From Pseudomonas koreensis (GTDB lineage: Bacteria; Pseudomonadota; Gammaproteobacteria; Pseudomonadales; Pseudomonadaceae), in contig NZ_JAOEJU010000015.1 of NCBI RefSeq assembly GCF_025447595.1, forward strand, positions 1 to 64,000: a DNA stretch of 64,000 nucleotides. The letters are read 5' to 3'. Positions within the stretch are counted from its first letter, which is position 1, and the number at the start of each line of letters is the position of its first letter. A model generated the notes under the pieces. The model worked only from the letters and a program-made list of their open reading frames with translations. It made no database searches and was not told the origin of the DNA. The position numbers and the translations under genes are program-made. This document shows, piece after piece, positions 25,732-34,813 of the stretch.

Positions 25732-28157
25732 TGGCACACCAGCGGGCCGATCAACGGCACTTCATCCTGCTGCAGATCGACGCTGAATTGCGCCTGGCAG
25801 GTCTTGCCGTCCGCGAGGGTGACCCACAGCGAATTCTGCGCCTGAAGATTTTCCAGATAGACCAGCCCGTCCCAACCGACCACCGTTCGCGTGCCGCTCT
25901 GTTCGTGCAGCACGCCACTGCCCAGCGGCAACTCCTTCTGCTGCGCATCCACCAGCACGATGCTCGCGGCGATCACCCGGCTCAGCGGAAACTCCAGCAG
26001 ATAGCCACTGCCCCGGCGTACGGCGACACGCTGTTCGACATTCGGGCTGCGCACGTTGGCCGGCAGGTTCAGCGGATCGATTTCGTACTTGCCGCGGTAA
26101 TAGGCGCTGCTCCACGGCACCAGCAAGTGGCCGTTGCGGTCGGTCTGGCCGACCTGCTGGTTCTCGTAACGCACCGGAATGTCCGCGTAGCCATCGGTGC
26201 TGACCACCACGAACGCATCGTCGATGCGGTTGGCGGCGAACACTTGATCATCCATCCACACCAGCGAACCGCTGGCATCGGCCCAACGGGTTTCGGCGTC
26301 GGACGTCCCGTAGACGCCGGCCTGCAATTGCACCGATTGCAGACGCCAGGTCACGTCGGCCTGGCGGTAATCAGCGCCGTCGCCCTTGGCGTAGCCGAGA
26401 TTGAAGCCCACCCCGCCCTCGGACGGCACGGCGCGACTGTAGTTGACGCGCTGCTGCGTCTGCCCGGTCTTGCTGCGTTCGCTGCTGATGGCCAGGCTGC
26501 CGCGCAGATCGAACGGAATCACCAGTTGCGCCTGCACCGCCCAGTTGCTGTCGCCGATTTCGCGGTTGGCCGACAGGTAGAAACTGCTGTTGCGCCAAAG
26601 CGGTTTGCTCCAGCTCAGGTTGAGCAACCGCGTACGAGTCTCGTCTGCCGCACGAATGTCGAAATACCCGACGCCGAGACTGCCCCAGCGTTCGAGGTTG
26701 AGGCTCAGGGTCGCCTGCTCACTGCGCTTGCTGAGTGTGGTGTAAGGGCTGTCGACCACGGTCAGGTCGGCGTAACGGTCGCGGCGTTGCAGACGCTGAT
26801 AGGAAAAGCTGTAGCGCTGGCCGCTGTATTGATAGCCGAGGCTCAGTTGCTGACCGCCGTCGCCGTCGAAACGACTCTGGCTGATCGCACTGTTGAAGAC
26901 CCCGAAGTTGCCCAGCCGCAGGTTGCCGCCCAACCCTCCGAGGGTCAGGGTATCGGCAGCTTCAGCATGACTCTCCAGGGTAAACGTGTCGCTGACGCCA
27001 TAACGCAGGCTGCCCGAGGTCACGCCCGGCCCATAGCTGAAATCCTTGAGGCCGTAATCCCGGCGCAACGTACCGGCGGCGACAGAGAAGTCGCTCAGGC
27101 CCTTTTGCAACAGGCTGCTGGTGACATAGAACGGCACCGTGGTCGACACCTGCCGGCCCAACGCATCGGTCGTGACTACCACCGCCTCACCCGCGCCGTT
27201 GATGAACGGAATATTGGTCAGGGTGTACGGCCCCGGTTGCAGGTCGGTGCTGCTGGATTTGTAGCCGTTGATAAACAGATCCACCGAGGACGGCACCGCC
27301 GCTTCCCCGGCGAACTGCGGCAGCGGATAGGTCACCAGATCCGGGCGCACTGCAAAATCCCGCGAAAACTGCACGCCGCCCAGCCGCACCGAACTGCTCC
27401 AGGGCAAGGCGCCGCTGACCACGTCCCCCGCCTCGTAGGTCAGCATCCGCTCGTCATCGGAGTAGCGCCAGGTGGTGTCGTAACGCAGATAGCCGTTGTC
27501 CAGCGTGCTGGCCGCATCCCCCGACAAGGTGCGGCGATATTGCCCGGTGTTCGACAACGTGCCCCAACTGTCGAACACCCGCACCTCGTTCCACGCCGCC
27601 AGATAGGTGCCGGCGTCGTCGGTGTCATTGAGGTACAGGTCATAGTTGAACAACGCGCCGAAACTGCTCAGCGCCGGGGTGCGCGGATAGACTTCACGGT
27701 TGCCGATGAACTGCTCCGGCAGCCAGTCCGGTGGCACGTCGAGCAGCAGTCGCTGGCTGACGCTGTCGTAATCGCTGTGCAGGCCCGGCAGGCCGTCGAG
27801 ATCGACTTCGGCACCGGCCTCTTCCGGCAGCTTCATGCCGGTGTCGCGCAATACGCTGGCCGGCAGGAACAGGCGCCCGCCGCGCTGCTCCACCGCCACC
27901 ACCCGGCCGGTATTCATCTGGTTGACCACCAGTTCCAGAAACAACTGTGCATCGCTGACGGCCTCCATGCCGCTGGGAGGCGGCGGCAGTTCGCCGGCCC
28001 CGGATGGATGAATGAACATCAGGCACCACGCGCCGGTCATGAGCCACAACGGACGCTGAATACGTCGAGCCCATCCCGGACTCATTAGCGTGTTACGTCC
28101 GTCAATGGACTGATTCCTCCTGAAACCGCTGGTGCCGCAGCCTAAGCACTTCGACAT
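25728..28157 (-). CDS. csuD: Fimbrial outer membrane usher (CsuD type)
   Basis: The protein has up to 809 residues (785 from ATG 28085). After a signal-like segment come the N-terminal chaperone-docking region (about 60-170), a 24-strand pore with GAGEAVVVTTDALGRQ in the plug neighbourhood, and C-terminal domains. The archaic usher family secretes and assembles SCPU pilins. The start is uncertain. ATG 28157 follows the chaperone gene by 12 bases but has a weak ribosome site. ATG 28085 gives the best signal peptide but lies 30 bases after a perfect AGGAGG (28116-28121). An in-frame ATT lies nine bases after that AGGAGG. Confidence 0.9.
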   Translation of the reverse strand: MSKCLGCGTSGFRRNQSIDGRNTLMSPGWARRIQRPLWLMTGAWCLMFIHPSGAGELPPPPSGMEAVSDAQLFLELVVNQMNTGRVVAVEQRGGRLFLPASVLRDTGMKLPEEAGAEVDLDGLPGLHSDYDSVSQRLLLDVPPDWLPEQFIGNREVYPRTPALSSFGALFNYDLYLNDTDDAGTYLAAWNEVRVFDSWGTLSNTGQYRRTLSGDAASTLDNGYLRYDTTWRYSDDERMLTYEAGDVVSGALPWSSSVRLGGVQFSRDFAVRPDLVTYPLPQFAGEAAVPSSVDLFINGYKSSSTDLQPGPYTLTNIPFINGAGEAVVVTTDALGRQVSTTVPFYVTSSLLQKGLSDFSVAAGTLRRDYGLKDFSYGPGVTSGSLRYGVSDTFTLESHAEAADTLTLGGLGGNLRLGNFGVFNSAISQSRFDGDGGQQLSLGYQYSGQRYSFSYQRLQRRDRYADLTVVDSPYTTLSKRSEQATLSLNLERWGSLGVGYFDIRAADETRTRLLNLSWSKPLWRNSSFYLSANREIGDSNWAVQAQLVIPFDLRGSLAISSERSKTGQTQQRVNYSRAVPSEGGVGFNLGYAKGDGADYRQADVTWRLQSVQLQAGVYGTSDAETRWADASGSLVWMDDQVFAANRIDDAFVVVSTDGYADIPVRYENQQVGQTDRNGHLLVPWSSAYYRGKYEIDPLNLPANVRSPNVEQRVAVRRGSGYLLEFPLSRVIAASIVLVDAQQKELPLGSGVLHEQSGTRTVVGWDGLVYLENLQAQNSLWVTLADGKTCQAQFSVDLQQDEVPLIGPLVCQ

Positions 28158-28169
28158 GACTCGCTACGG

Positions 28170-28952
28170 CTATCGCGCCGGCGGAATGCTCTGCACCTTT
28201 GCCGCGCCATTGATCCGCCCGGCCAATTCTCCCGCCACCGGTCCCGGTGCCGGCCAGCGCATCACCGCGCCGGGCAATACGTAGCCGAGCAATCCCTCGG
28301 CCAGCGGTTTGCTTTGACCGCCCTGTGTGACGGCCACATCGGTCAGCCGCGCATGCACCGCGCCCTGATTGCGCACTTCCACATAAGGACGACCCTCCAC
28401 CGCCACCGTGCGCCAGCTCAGTTGCGGCAGACCGATGCCCTTGGGGTCACGCTGACGGGCGCTGTCTTCCTTGCTCCACAGCCCAGCGCCATAGGCGAAC
28501 AGAGGCACCGAGTAGCGCATCTGGAAGCGGATCGCCGCAGCGGTCTTGCCGTCTTCGGCGACGGGCGGTTGGGCCGAAGGGATTTCATCGATGATGATCC
28601 GGTACGCCAGCTCCTGACCTGGCGGCACATCTTTGGTACGGGTCAGTCGCACCAGTTGCTTCTGACCCGGCTCGATCTTCGCCACCGGCGGGCTGCCGAT
28701 CACCTCGCGTTGATTGCGGTATTGCTCTTCGAAACCGCTCTGACTCCAGCCGAACACGCGGATCTGCAGGTTGGCGGTTTCCGTGCCGCGATTTTCCAGC
28801 CACAGCGCACTGGCCTGCTGATCGGCCTCCAGTACCGGATCGATCGGCCAGATCAGCACCGAACTGGCGGCCTGGGCCTTGAGCGTCCCGAACATGACCA
28901 GCGCCAGCACGGCGCAACACACGGACGAATAGCGTGACGTGAAAAACCCCAT
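28170..28952 (-). CDS. csuC: Periplasmic pilus chaperone (CsuC type)
   Basis: The 260-residue protein has a signal peptide and the immunoglobulin-like PapD fold. WPIDPVLEADQQASALWLENRG forms the first strand region, with VFGWSQ and IEPGQKQLVRLTR following, and a long F1-G1 region ends in QMRYSVPLFAYG. It holds SCPU subunits by donor strand complementation and hands them to the usher. ATG 28952 has AAGGAG nine bases upstream, so it is preferred to ATG 28970. It is the fifth gene of the csu operon. Confidence 0.9.
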   Translation of the reverse strand: MGFFTSRYSSVCCAVLALVMFGTLKAQAASSVLIWPIDPVLEADQQASALWLENRGTETANLQIRVFGWSQSGFEEQYRNQREVIGSPPVAKIEPGQKQLVRLTRTKDVPPGQELAYRIIIDEIPSAQPPVAEDGKTAAAIRFQMRYSVPLFAYGAGLWSKEDSARQRDPKGIGLPQLSWRTVAVEGRPYVEVRNQGAVHARLTDVAVTQGGQSKPLAEGLLGYVLPGAVMRWPAPGPVAGELAGRINGAAKVQSIPPAR

Positions 28953-28976
28953 AAACCCACTCCTTGTCATTTCACA

Positions 28977-29477
28977 TCACCACGACAGTTGCACCTGCAA
29001 CACATCGCTGTATGTCCCCCCGGGCTGATTACCCGGCAATAGCACCTGACCGTAGATCGGCAGACTGATGTTGTTCGCGTCGCTGTAGGCCACCGCCACA
29101 CTCTGGCCGATACCCAGGCTCTGGCTGTACGCCGCATCGCGAAACAACGCATACGCCACCTTCGCGCTGCCTCCGCTGATCTGCATGCGTCGCCCGCCGC
29201 TGTTGTACTGGCCGCCATCGACCGTCATGTTCAGCGCCACCCCAGGCGTGCATTGCAGCGTGACGCCACCGGTCAACGCGACCTGCACCGTGCCGGTGGC
29301 CAGCGCTGAACGCGAACCGAAATTCAGCCCGCCATAGTTCGATGCGCCCCCCACCACCAGACAACCCGGCGTCACCGTGGCACTGACCTGAAAACTCTGG
29401 CTGGTCACCGCCGCCAACGGCAGCGGCAAGCTGCCCGCACACAGCAGGAGCAGCGCCGCACAGCCATGCCGGCCCAT
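28977..29477 (-). CDS. Spore-coat-U pilin subunit (CsuB-like)
   Basis: The 166-residue protein has a signal peptide (about 1-22, LLLLCAGSLPLPLAA). One SCPU domain is seen, with FQVSATVTPGCLV at the start, LQCTPG in the middle and PGGTYSDVLQVQLSW at the end. It is a minor or adaptor pilin by position, just before the chaperone gene. ATG 29477 lies four bases after the stop of the previous subunit. Confidence 0.85.
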   Translation of the reverse strand: MGRHGCAALLLLCAGSLPLPLAAVTSQSFQVSATVTPGCLVVGGASNYGGLNFGSRSALATGTVQVALTGGVTLQCTPGVALNMTVDGGQYNSGGRRMQISGGSAKVAYALFRDAAYSQSLGIGQSVAVAYSDANNISLPIYGQVLLPGNQPGGTYSDVLQVQLSW

Positions 29478-29481
29478 GGCA

Positions 29482-30018
29482 CTAGAACGTCAGTTCAACG
29501 GAAATCGTGTCGGTGTAAGTGCCCGCCGGCAGCCCGGCCTTGCCCACCGCCTGACCGTAGATGTTCACGGTCTGCGCCACACCGGTGCTGGCAGCGAGGT
29601 TGATCACCCCGTCGATGGCCAGTAATTGCGAGTGCCCGGCGTCGGTGTACAGGTCGTACGGCACGTAGTTGGCGACCCCGTCGTACAGCGCGCGAGTACC
29701 GCCCGGCGAGAGCCCGTCATGGGCGCCGGCCCGGACCTTGACCGTCGGGGTGGTGCCGGCCGAGCACAGGATCGACAGCGCCCCGCCCCCGCCGCCCAGC
29801 ACCTGCCCGGTTGCCGTGGTGAACAGGCTGTTGGCGGTGCCGAAGTTCAACGCACCGAAGTTCAACCCGGTAGAACCGCCGGAACCGTTGACCTGGCAAC
29901 TGCTGATCAGGATCAGGCTCGAGGTGATCTGACCGGTGACCGTGGTGGCGGCATTGACGCTGGAAGCCAGCGTCAGGCCGAGCAACGACAAACCTATCCT
30001 TGATGCAATCGTACGCAT
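29482..30018 (-). CDS. Spore-coat-U pilin subunit (CsuA-like)
   Basis: The 178-residue secreted protein has a signal peptide (about 1-23) and one SCPU domain. ISSCQVNGSGG, the glycine run GQVLGGGGGA, LCSAGTTPTVKV and PAGTYTDTISVELTF are visible. It is rich in Ser, Thr and Gly, as a shaft or adaptor pilin would be. It sits between two other SCPU genes on the same strand. Confidence 0.85.
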   Translation of the reverse strand: MRTIASRIGLSLLGLTLASSVNAATTVTGQITSSLILISSCQVNGSGGSTGLNFGALNFGTANSLFTTATGQVLGGGGGALSILCSAGTTPTVKVRAGAHDGLSPGGTRALYDGVANYVPYDLYTDAGHSQLLAIDGVINLAASTGVAQTVNIYGQAVGKAGLPAGTYTDTISVELTF

Positions 30019-30038
30019 GGTGTCCGTCCTCTACGGGG

Positions 30039-30572
30039 TTACCAGTCGAGCGTCACCGTCAGGGTGTCGGTATAGACACCGGCCGGTACCGCACGGGTGT
30101 TCGCCACCACCGAGCCAAATACCGGGATGGGTATCTGTGCGCCGCTGGTGACAGCGAAATTGTGTTGTTGACCGATGCTGTAGCTCTGGCTGCCGGAGGC
30201 ATCGAGAAACAACTGGTAGGGGAGTGTCTGGCGCCCGTTGCTCAGGCGGCGTGTGGTGCCGTCGCCATGGGTGCCGCCGTCGATGGTCACGGTGAACCCG
30301 GTGACCGAGGGGTTGCAGGCGACATTCAGCTGGCCACTGCCCGATTCGCTGAGGCTGGCCTTGATCGGTGCGTTCCAGGTCGGGCCCTGCTGGCCGAAAT
30401 CGAGAGAGCCCAGCCCGTCCACCGGGCTGGCGGGGCTAGAGGTGTTAGTCACTTCGCAGCCGGCAATCAGCGTCAGCCGCGCAAGGATCTGCCCACTGAC
30501 CGCCGCCGACGCGACCTCGGTGAACAACAGCAATGTGGCTGTGGCGATTACCCGCCCGTGTCTGCCCATCAT
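30039..30572 (-). CDS. Spore-coat-U pilin subunit
   Basis: The 177-residue protein has a signal peptide (about 1-24) and one SCPU domain: ARLTLIAGCEVTN, SLDFGQQG, NVACNPSVTGFTVTIDGG and PAGVYTDTLTVTLDW. It starts at two consecutive ATG codons after AGGAG. This and its neighbours probably arose by duplication of one pilin gene. Confidence 0.85.
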   Translation of the reverse strand: MMGRHGRVIATATLLLFTEVASAAVSGQILARLTLIAGCEVTNTSSPASPVDGLGSLDFGQQGPTWNAPIKASLSESGSGQLNVACNPSVTGFTVTIDGGTHGDGTTRRLSNGRQTLPYQLFLDASGSQSYSIGQQHNFAVTSGAQIPIPVFGSVVANTRAVPAGVYTDTLTVTLDW

Positions 30573-30673
30573 TGAGCCCCTACTCCTTCAGGATCACTCG
30601 ACCACTGCGCTCGTCAATGAACGCCCTTCCCTGCGCCACCCGGTTCCACCGAATGGCTGAAAAAACTCTACGA

Positions 30674-31195
30674 TCACCAGGTGACCGTCACCTTCACCAG
30701 ATCCGAATACCGGCTGACCCGTGGCACTTCGGCCATCCGCTCGATGCGCCCGTATAACGGCAAGTCCACTGTGCCGCTGTCCGGTACCCGGCCGCTGACC
30801 GGCACATCCACCACCAGCGGTACCCGCCGCGCGGCGTCCTGATAGAGGCGATAGGGAATCGGCTTGCTGCCGGCCTCCCCCGCCATATAACGCACTTCGC
30901 CGACGCCACCGTGCAGACCGCCATCGACGCGCAACTGGTACGGGGTGTCCGGGTTGCATTCCAGACGTGGCAGACGCGAACTCGTCAGCGCCGCGCCGAG
31001 TGGCCCGCCCCGGTCGCCGAGCCGCGCTGTAGTGCCGAAATCGAGCACGCCCAGTTGCTCGATACCGGCCTCGCGTTGCTGGCCGATCAACTGGCAACCG
31101 CGCTGCACATCGACCCGCACCTCGACCTGAAGGTCGGCGGCGTGGACCGGTATCGCGATCCAGCCCAGCAATGTCCAGACCATCCCTGCATTCAC
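30674..31195 (-). CDS. Spore-coat-U pilin subunit, first gene of the csu operon
   Basis: The protein has 173 residues counted from GTG 31195, chosen because AAGGAAC lies before it and a signal peptide follows (MVWTLLGWIAIPVHA). The SCPU domain shows DVQRGCQLIG, GVLDFGTTARLGD, LECNPDTPYQLRVDGG and SRYSDLVKVTVTW. It is more divergent than the other three. A 101-base gap separates it from the next subunit. The frame can be extended upstream to 31321, but that part is not signal-like. Confidence 0.8.
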   Translation of the reverse strand: MNAGMVWTLLGWIAIPVHAADLQVEVRVDVQRGCQLIGQQREAGIEQLGVLDFGTTARLGDRGGPLGAALTSSRLPRLECNPDTPYQLRVDGGLHGGVGEVRYMAGEAGSKPIPYRLYQDAARRVPLVVDVPVSGRVPDSGTVDLPLYGRIERMAEVPRVSRYSDLVKVTVTW

Positions 31196-31389
31196 CGCCT
31201 GTTCCTTGATGGCGACAGCATCTGTGTCGTTACAGTGTTTCAGGTTAGCAACGGACGCCGATTGCGCCAGTCGATTGGATCCAGTCACCCGCCGGGATTT
31301 GTTTCGAAAGGTTGGTAACACGTCGATTTATAGTGTTGAAAAATCCTGTACACGCCGCGGATTGCTCTACGGAAAAACGATAAAGCGCA

Positions 31390-32604
31390 GTGGAAGCAAA
31401 ACTACCCGCCTGGTTAAACTACGCCGCCGCGCTCGGGGGGAGCCGGCCCGATGATGACGGAGTGATTGCAGTGCCCGCCCGACCGCCCGAACGTTCGCGT
31501 CTGACTCAACGCTGGTCAGCCTTGCGCCATTTCTTCGGCAAACGCTCCGTTACAAACGCGGGCCAGTGCGCCGCCAGCGCGCAATCGGTGCGTGACTATT
31601 TCCGGGACAAGGCTCATGGCCAGGGCTACACCCTCAGCCACAGCCAGCAGCGAGTTATCGATCGCATGGCGCAGCAGGCCGGCCAGTTGTTCGGACCCGC
31701 TGCACAAACGCCTCCCAGTCTGTATTTGCACGGTGCAGTCGGACGCGGCAAGAGCTGGCTGCTCGACGGATTCTTCCAGGCGCTGCCGATCCAGCAGAAG
31801 CGCCGCCTGCACTTCCACGGGTTCTTCGCCCAATTGCACCAGGGCATGTTCGAGCACCGCGACCGCGATGACGCCCTCGCCGTCACTCTGGACGCGTTGC
31901 TGACGGACTGTCGGGTGCTGTGTTTCGATGAGTTTCATGTGCATGACATCGGCGATGCGATGCTCATCACCCGCCTGTTCAAGGCGCTGTTCAAGCGCGG
32001 AATCCTGTTGCTGGTGACCTCCAACTACCCGCCCGAAGGCTTGCTGCCCAACCCGCTGTACCACGCGCGGTTCAAACCGGTGATCGATCTGATCAATGCG
32101 CGCATGCAGGTGATGGAAGTCGGCGGCCCGCACGATTACCGCAGCCAGGCACGCCGACATGCTCATCAGGTGTTCACCCAGGGCCATTACGTCTGGCCGG
32201 CTACTGCGGCACAGCGCCAGGCCTTGAACCTGCCGCTGCTCGACGCCGGAGCGTTGCCTTTGGCGGTCGGCAGCCGGCATTTGCAAGCTCGGCTGTGCGA
32301 AGACCGGCGCGTCGGTTTCACCTTCAACGACCTCTGCGAACAGCCCACGGCCGTGATGGATTATCTGGAACTGTGTCGACGCTTCGACCACTGGATCATC
32401 GACGAACTGCCGGAACTGGGCGAATGTTCGATCGCCGCCCAGCAGCGCTTCATCAACCTGATCGACGTGCTCTACGACCAGGACAAACACCTGACTTTGC
32501 TCGGCCAACGCCCCTTGCACGAAAGCCTCGGCGGCCAGGCGATCGATCTGGCCCGAACCCGCAGCCGGCTCGGGCAGTTGCGCGAAGTGCACGAACCGGG
32601 CTGA
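31390..32604 (+). CDS. AFG1/ZapE-family ATPase, divergent paralogue
   Basis: The 404-residue protein begins with GTG. Walker A is GAVGRGKSWLLD, Walker B is VLCFDEFHVHDIGD, sensor I is LLLVTSNYPPEGLLPN, and the family motif FTFNDLCEQPTAVMDY lies near the C-terminus. ZapE works with FtsZ at division, and mitochondrial AFG1 handles misassembled membrane proteins. The start is unsure; GTG 31471 (residue 28) has a better GGAG site, but the 27 residues before it (LNYAAALGGSRPDDD) look like a true ZapE N-terminus. A LysR-free region with no clear promoter separates it from the divergent csu operon. Confidence 0.85.
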   Translation: MEAKLPAWLNYAAALGGSRPDDDGVIAVPARPPERSRLTQRWSALRHFFGKRSVTNAGQCAASAQSVRDYFRDKAHGQGYTLSHSQQRVIDRMAQQAGQLFGPAAQTPPSLYLHGAVGRGKSWLLDGFFQALPIQQKRRLHFHGFFAQLHQGMFEHRDRDDALAVTLDALLTDCRVLCFDEFHVHDIGDAMLITRLFKALFKRGILLLVTSNYPPEGLLPNPLYHARFKPVIDLINARMQVMEVGGPHDYRSQARRHAHQVFTQGHYVWPATAAQRQALNLPLLDAGALPLAVGSRHLQARLCEDRRVGFTFNDLCEQPTAVMDYLELCRRFDHWIIDELPELGECSIAAQQRFINLIDVLYDQDKHLTLLGQRPLHESLGGQAIDLARTRSRLGQLREVHEPG

Positions 32605-32665
32605 TTTGCCGTTATCATGCGGCCCATTTCCGGCGCCCTGCGCCTTCTCGATAGCGATCCTTTTC

Positions 32666-33979
32666 ATGCACACCCTTGCACAACTGCGCGCCGGCGAACT
32701 GTCGGGCATCACCCGGCTGGATCTGGCTGAAGGCCTGACTGAATTTCCGCCGGAGATTTTCAACCTGGCCGACTCGCTGGAAGTGCTCAACCTCAGCGGC
32801 AATGCCCTGAGCAGCCTGCCGGATGACTTGCACCGTCTGACGCACCTGCGCGTGCTGTTCTGCTCCGACAATCGGTTCACGCAATTGCCGGCGTGCCTGG
32901 GCCAGTGCCAAGCGCTGACGATGATCGGTTTCAAGGCCAACCGCATCAATCAAGTGCCCGGCACGGCGCTGCCGCCAAATCTGCGCTGGCTGATCCTGAC
33001 CGACAACGCCATCGAAACCCTGCCCACGGAACTGGGCGAGCGCCCGTTGTTGCAAAAACTCATGCTCGCCGGCAATCACCTGCGCACCCTGCCGCCGTCA
33101 CTGAGCCAGTGCCATCGGCTGGAGCTGATCCGCATCGCCGCCAACCAGCTGACCGAGTTGCCGCAATGGCTGCTGACGTTGCCGAGACTGACCTGGCTGG
33201 CCTACGCCGGCAATCCGCTGGAAACCGAAGCCGATGCCGCCGCCCTCGATGCCGCGCCACTGATCGACTGGTCGGCGCTGCAATTGGACCAACGGCTGGG
33301 CGAAGGCGCTTCCGGAGTCATTTACCGGGCGCAGTGGCAGTCTGCGAATCAGCCGGCTACGCCCGTGGCGGTCAAGTTGTACAAGGGCGAAATGACCAGC
33401 GACGGTTCGCCGCTGCATGAAATGAACGCGTGCATCACTGCCGGTCTGCACCTGAACCTGATCCGCGTCGAGGGCCGCATCGACCAGCATCCCGATGGCC
33501 AGCAAGGCCTGGTGATGCAGTTGATCGATCCGAGCTACCGCAACCTGGCCGGATTGCCGAGCCTGGCATCCTGCTCACGTGACGTATATGCCGATGATTG
33601 CCGCTTCCGTGCCGATGTTGCCCTGCGCATTGCCCGGGGCATCGCCTCGGTCGCCGGGCATCTGCACCGTCACGGCATCACCCATGGCGATCTCTACGGA
33701 CACAACATTCTGTTGAACGATCGGGGCGATTGTCTGCTGGGGGATTTTGGCGCGGCATCGTTCCATGCCATGGCGGACACGCCTGAAACACGCGCGCTGC
33801 AACGCCTCGAAGTGCGTGCGTTCGGGATTTTGCTGGGGGAACTGCTGGCGCGCATCGACTCGGGGTTGAGCGATGAACAGCGTCAGGCGCTGGAAGCCCT
33901 GGAGCAGCGCTGCTGTCAGCCGGAGGTGCTGGCGCGGCCAGGGTTTGCTGAAATCGTTGAGGTGCTACAACCGTATTGA
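32666..33979 (+). CDS. Leucine-rich-repeat protein kinase
   Basis: The 437-residue cytoplasmic protein joins two modules. Residues about 12-185 hold seven or so leucine-rich repeats (NLSGNALSSLPDDL, TDNAIETLPTELG, AGNHLRTLPPSL). Residues about 208-437 form a eukaryote-like Ser/Thr or Tyr kinase: glycine loop LGEGASGVIY (211-220), ATP lysine Lys237 in VAVKLYK, catalytic loop HGDLYGHN (His340, Asp342, Asn347) and GDFG (Asp360). All catalytic residues are in place, so it should be active. No phosphatase or known target lies beside it. The ATG is 61 bases after the ATPase stop with a weak ribosome site. Confidence 0.9.
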   Translation: MHTLAQLRAGELSGITRLDLAEGLTEFPPEIFNLADSLEVLNLSGNALSSLPDDLHRLTHLRVLFCSDNRFTQLPACLGQCQALTMIGFKANRINQVPGTALPPNLRWLILTDNAIETLPTELGERPLLQKLMLAGNHLRTLPPSLSQCHRLELIRIAANQLTELPQWLLTLPRLTWLAYAGNPLETEADAAALDAAPLIDWSALQLDQRLGEGASGVIYRAQWQSANQPATPVAVKLYKGEMTSDGSPLHEMNACITAGLHLNLIRVEGRIDQHPDGQQGLVMQLIDPSYRNLAGLPSLASCSRDVYADDCRFRADVALRIARGIASVAGHLHRHGITHGDLYGHNILLNDRGDCLLGDFGAASFHAMADTPETRALQRLEVRAFGILLGELLARIDSGLSDEQRQALEALEQRCCQPEVLARPGFAEIVEVLQPY

Positions 33980-33993
33980 CCGCTGCGCGGTCA

Positions 33994-34085
33994 ATCGCGA
34001 GCAGGCTCGCTCCCACAATCGACTTGTATCACCCCTGTAAAGGGGGACAACACTGATCAAATGTGGGAGCGAGCCTGCTCGCGAT
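33994..34085. repeat. REP pair (REPIN) after the LRR-kinase gene
   Basis: ATCGCGAGCAGGCTCGCTCCCACA and its inverted copy enclose about 45 bases, in the gap between two convergent genes. Confidence 0.9.
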
Positions 34086-34108
34086 GGCGGTGTTACCGAC
34101 GCGATAAA

Positions 34109-34813
34109 TCAGCCGGCCAGACCGACAAACATGTCCTGCACGTCGTCATGGTTGTCCAGGCCTTCGAGGAACGCCTCGACTTCAGCCATCTGCTCGTCGC
34201 TCAGGCCGCTGACCGGATTCTTCGGCTGGTAGCCCAGTTTGGCGGACAGCACGGTGAAGCCTTGCTCCGGCAGGGCTTTCTGCACCGAGTCCAGGTCAGT
34301 CGGGTCGGTCAGGAACAGGGTCGCGCCCTCTTCGCCCGGCTCGAAATCCTGGGCTCCGGCTTCGATCGCGGCCATTTCCGGATCGGCGTCCGGGGTGTCC
34401 GGCGACGCTTCGATCATGCCGACATGGTTGAAGTCCCAGGCAACGGAACCGGAAGCACCCAGTTGGCCCTTGCGGAACGCCACGCGGATTTCCGCCACGG
34501 TGCGGTTGATGTTGTCGGTGACGCACTCGACGATCAGCGGCACCTGGTGCGGTGCGAAACCCTCGTAGGTCACGCGATGGTACTGAACGGTTTCGCCCAG
34601 CAGGCCAGCACCCTTCTTGATGGCGCGGTCCAGGGTTTCCTTGGGCATCGAGGCTTTCTTGGCCTGTTCGACCACCAGACGCAGGTGTGCGTTGGTGGCG
34701 GTATCGGCACCGTTGCGCGCAGCAATGGTGATTTCCTTCACCAGTTTGCCGAAGATCTTGCCCTTGGCGTTGGCTGCCGCTTCTTTGTGTTTAACCTTCC
34801 ACTGTGCGCCCAT
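34109..34813 (-). CDS. YebC/PmpR-family protein, YeeN-like
   Basis: The 234-residue protein shows the family's N-terminal helical domain (NAKGKIFGKLVKEITIAARNG) and the middle strand YEGFAPHQVPLIVECVTDNINRT. GASGSVAWDFNHVG leads into the third domain. Family members act as DNA-binding regulators or, as more recently shown, help ribosomes at proline stalls. This is the YeeN-type paralogue rather than the YebC next to ruvC. It lies alone between a REP pair and the divergent vgrG. Confidence 0.88.
   Translation of the reverse strand: MGAQWKVKHKEAAANAKGKIFGKLVKEITIAARNGADTATNAHLRLVVEQAKKASMPKETLDRAIKKGAGLLGETVQYHRVTYEGFAPHQVPLIVECVTDNINRTVAEIRVAFRKGQLGASGSVAWDFNHVGMIEASPDTPDADPEMAAIEAGAQDFEPGEEGATLFLTDPTDLDSVQKALPEQGFTVLSAKLGYQPKNPVSGLSDEQMAEVEAFLEGLDNHDDVQDMFVGLAG

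Noticed and set aside
25671..28088. 805-codon plus-strand frame across the usher gene
   Set aside because: It is the shadow of a high-GC usher gene; composition is rich in Gln/Arg/His/Ala with no fold motifs, and the minus-strand usher is clearly real.
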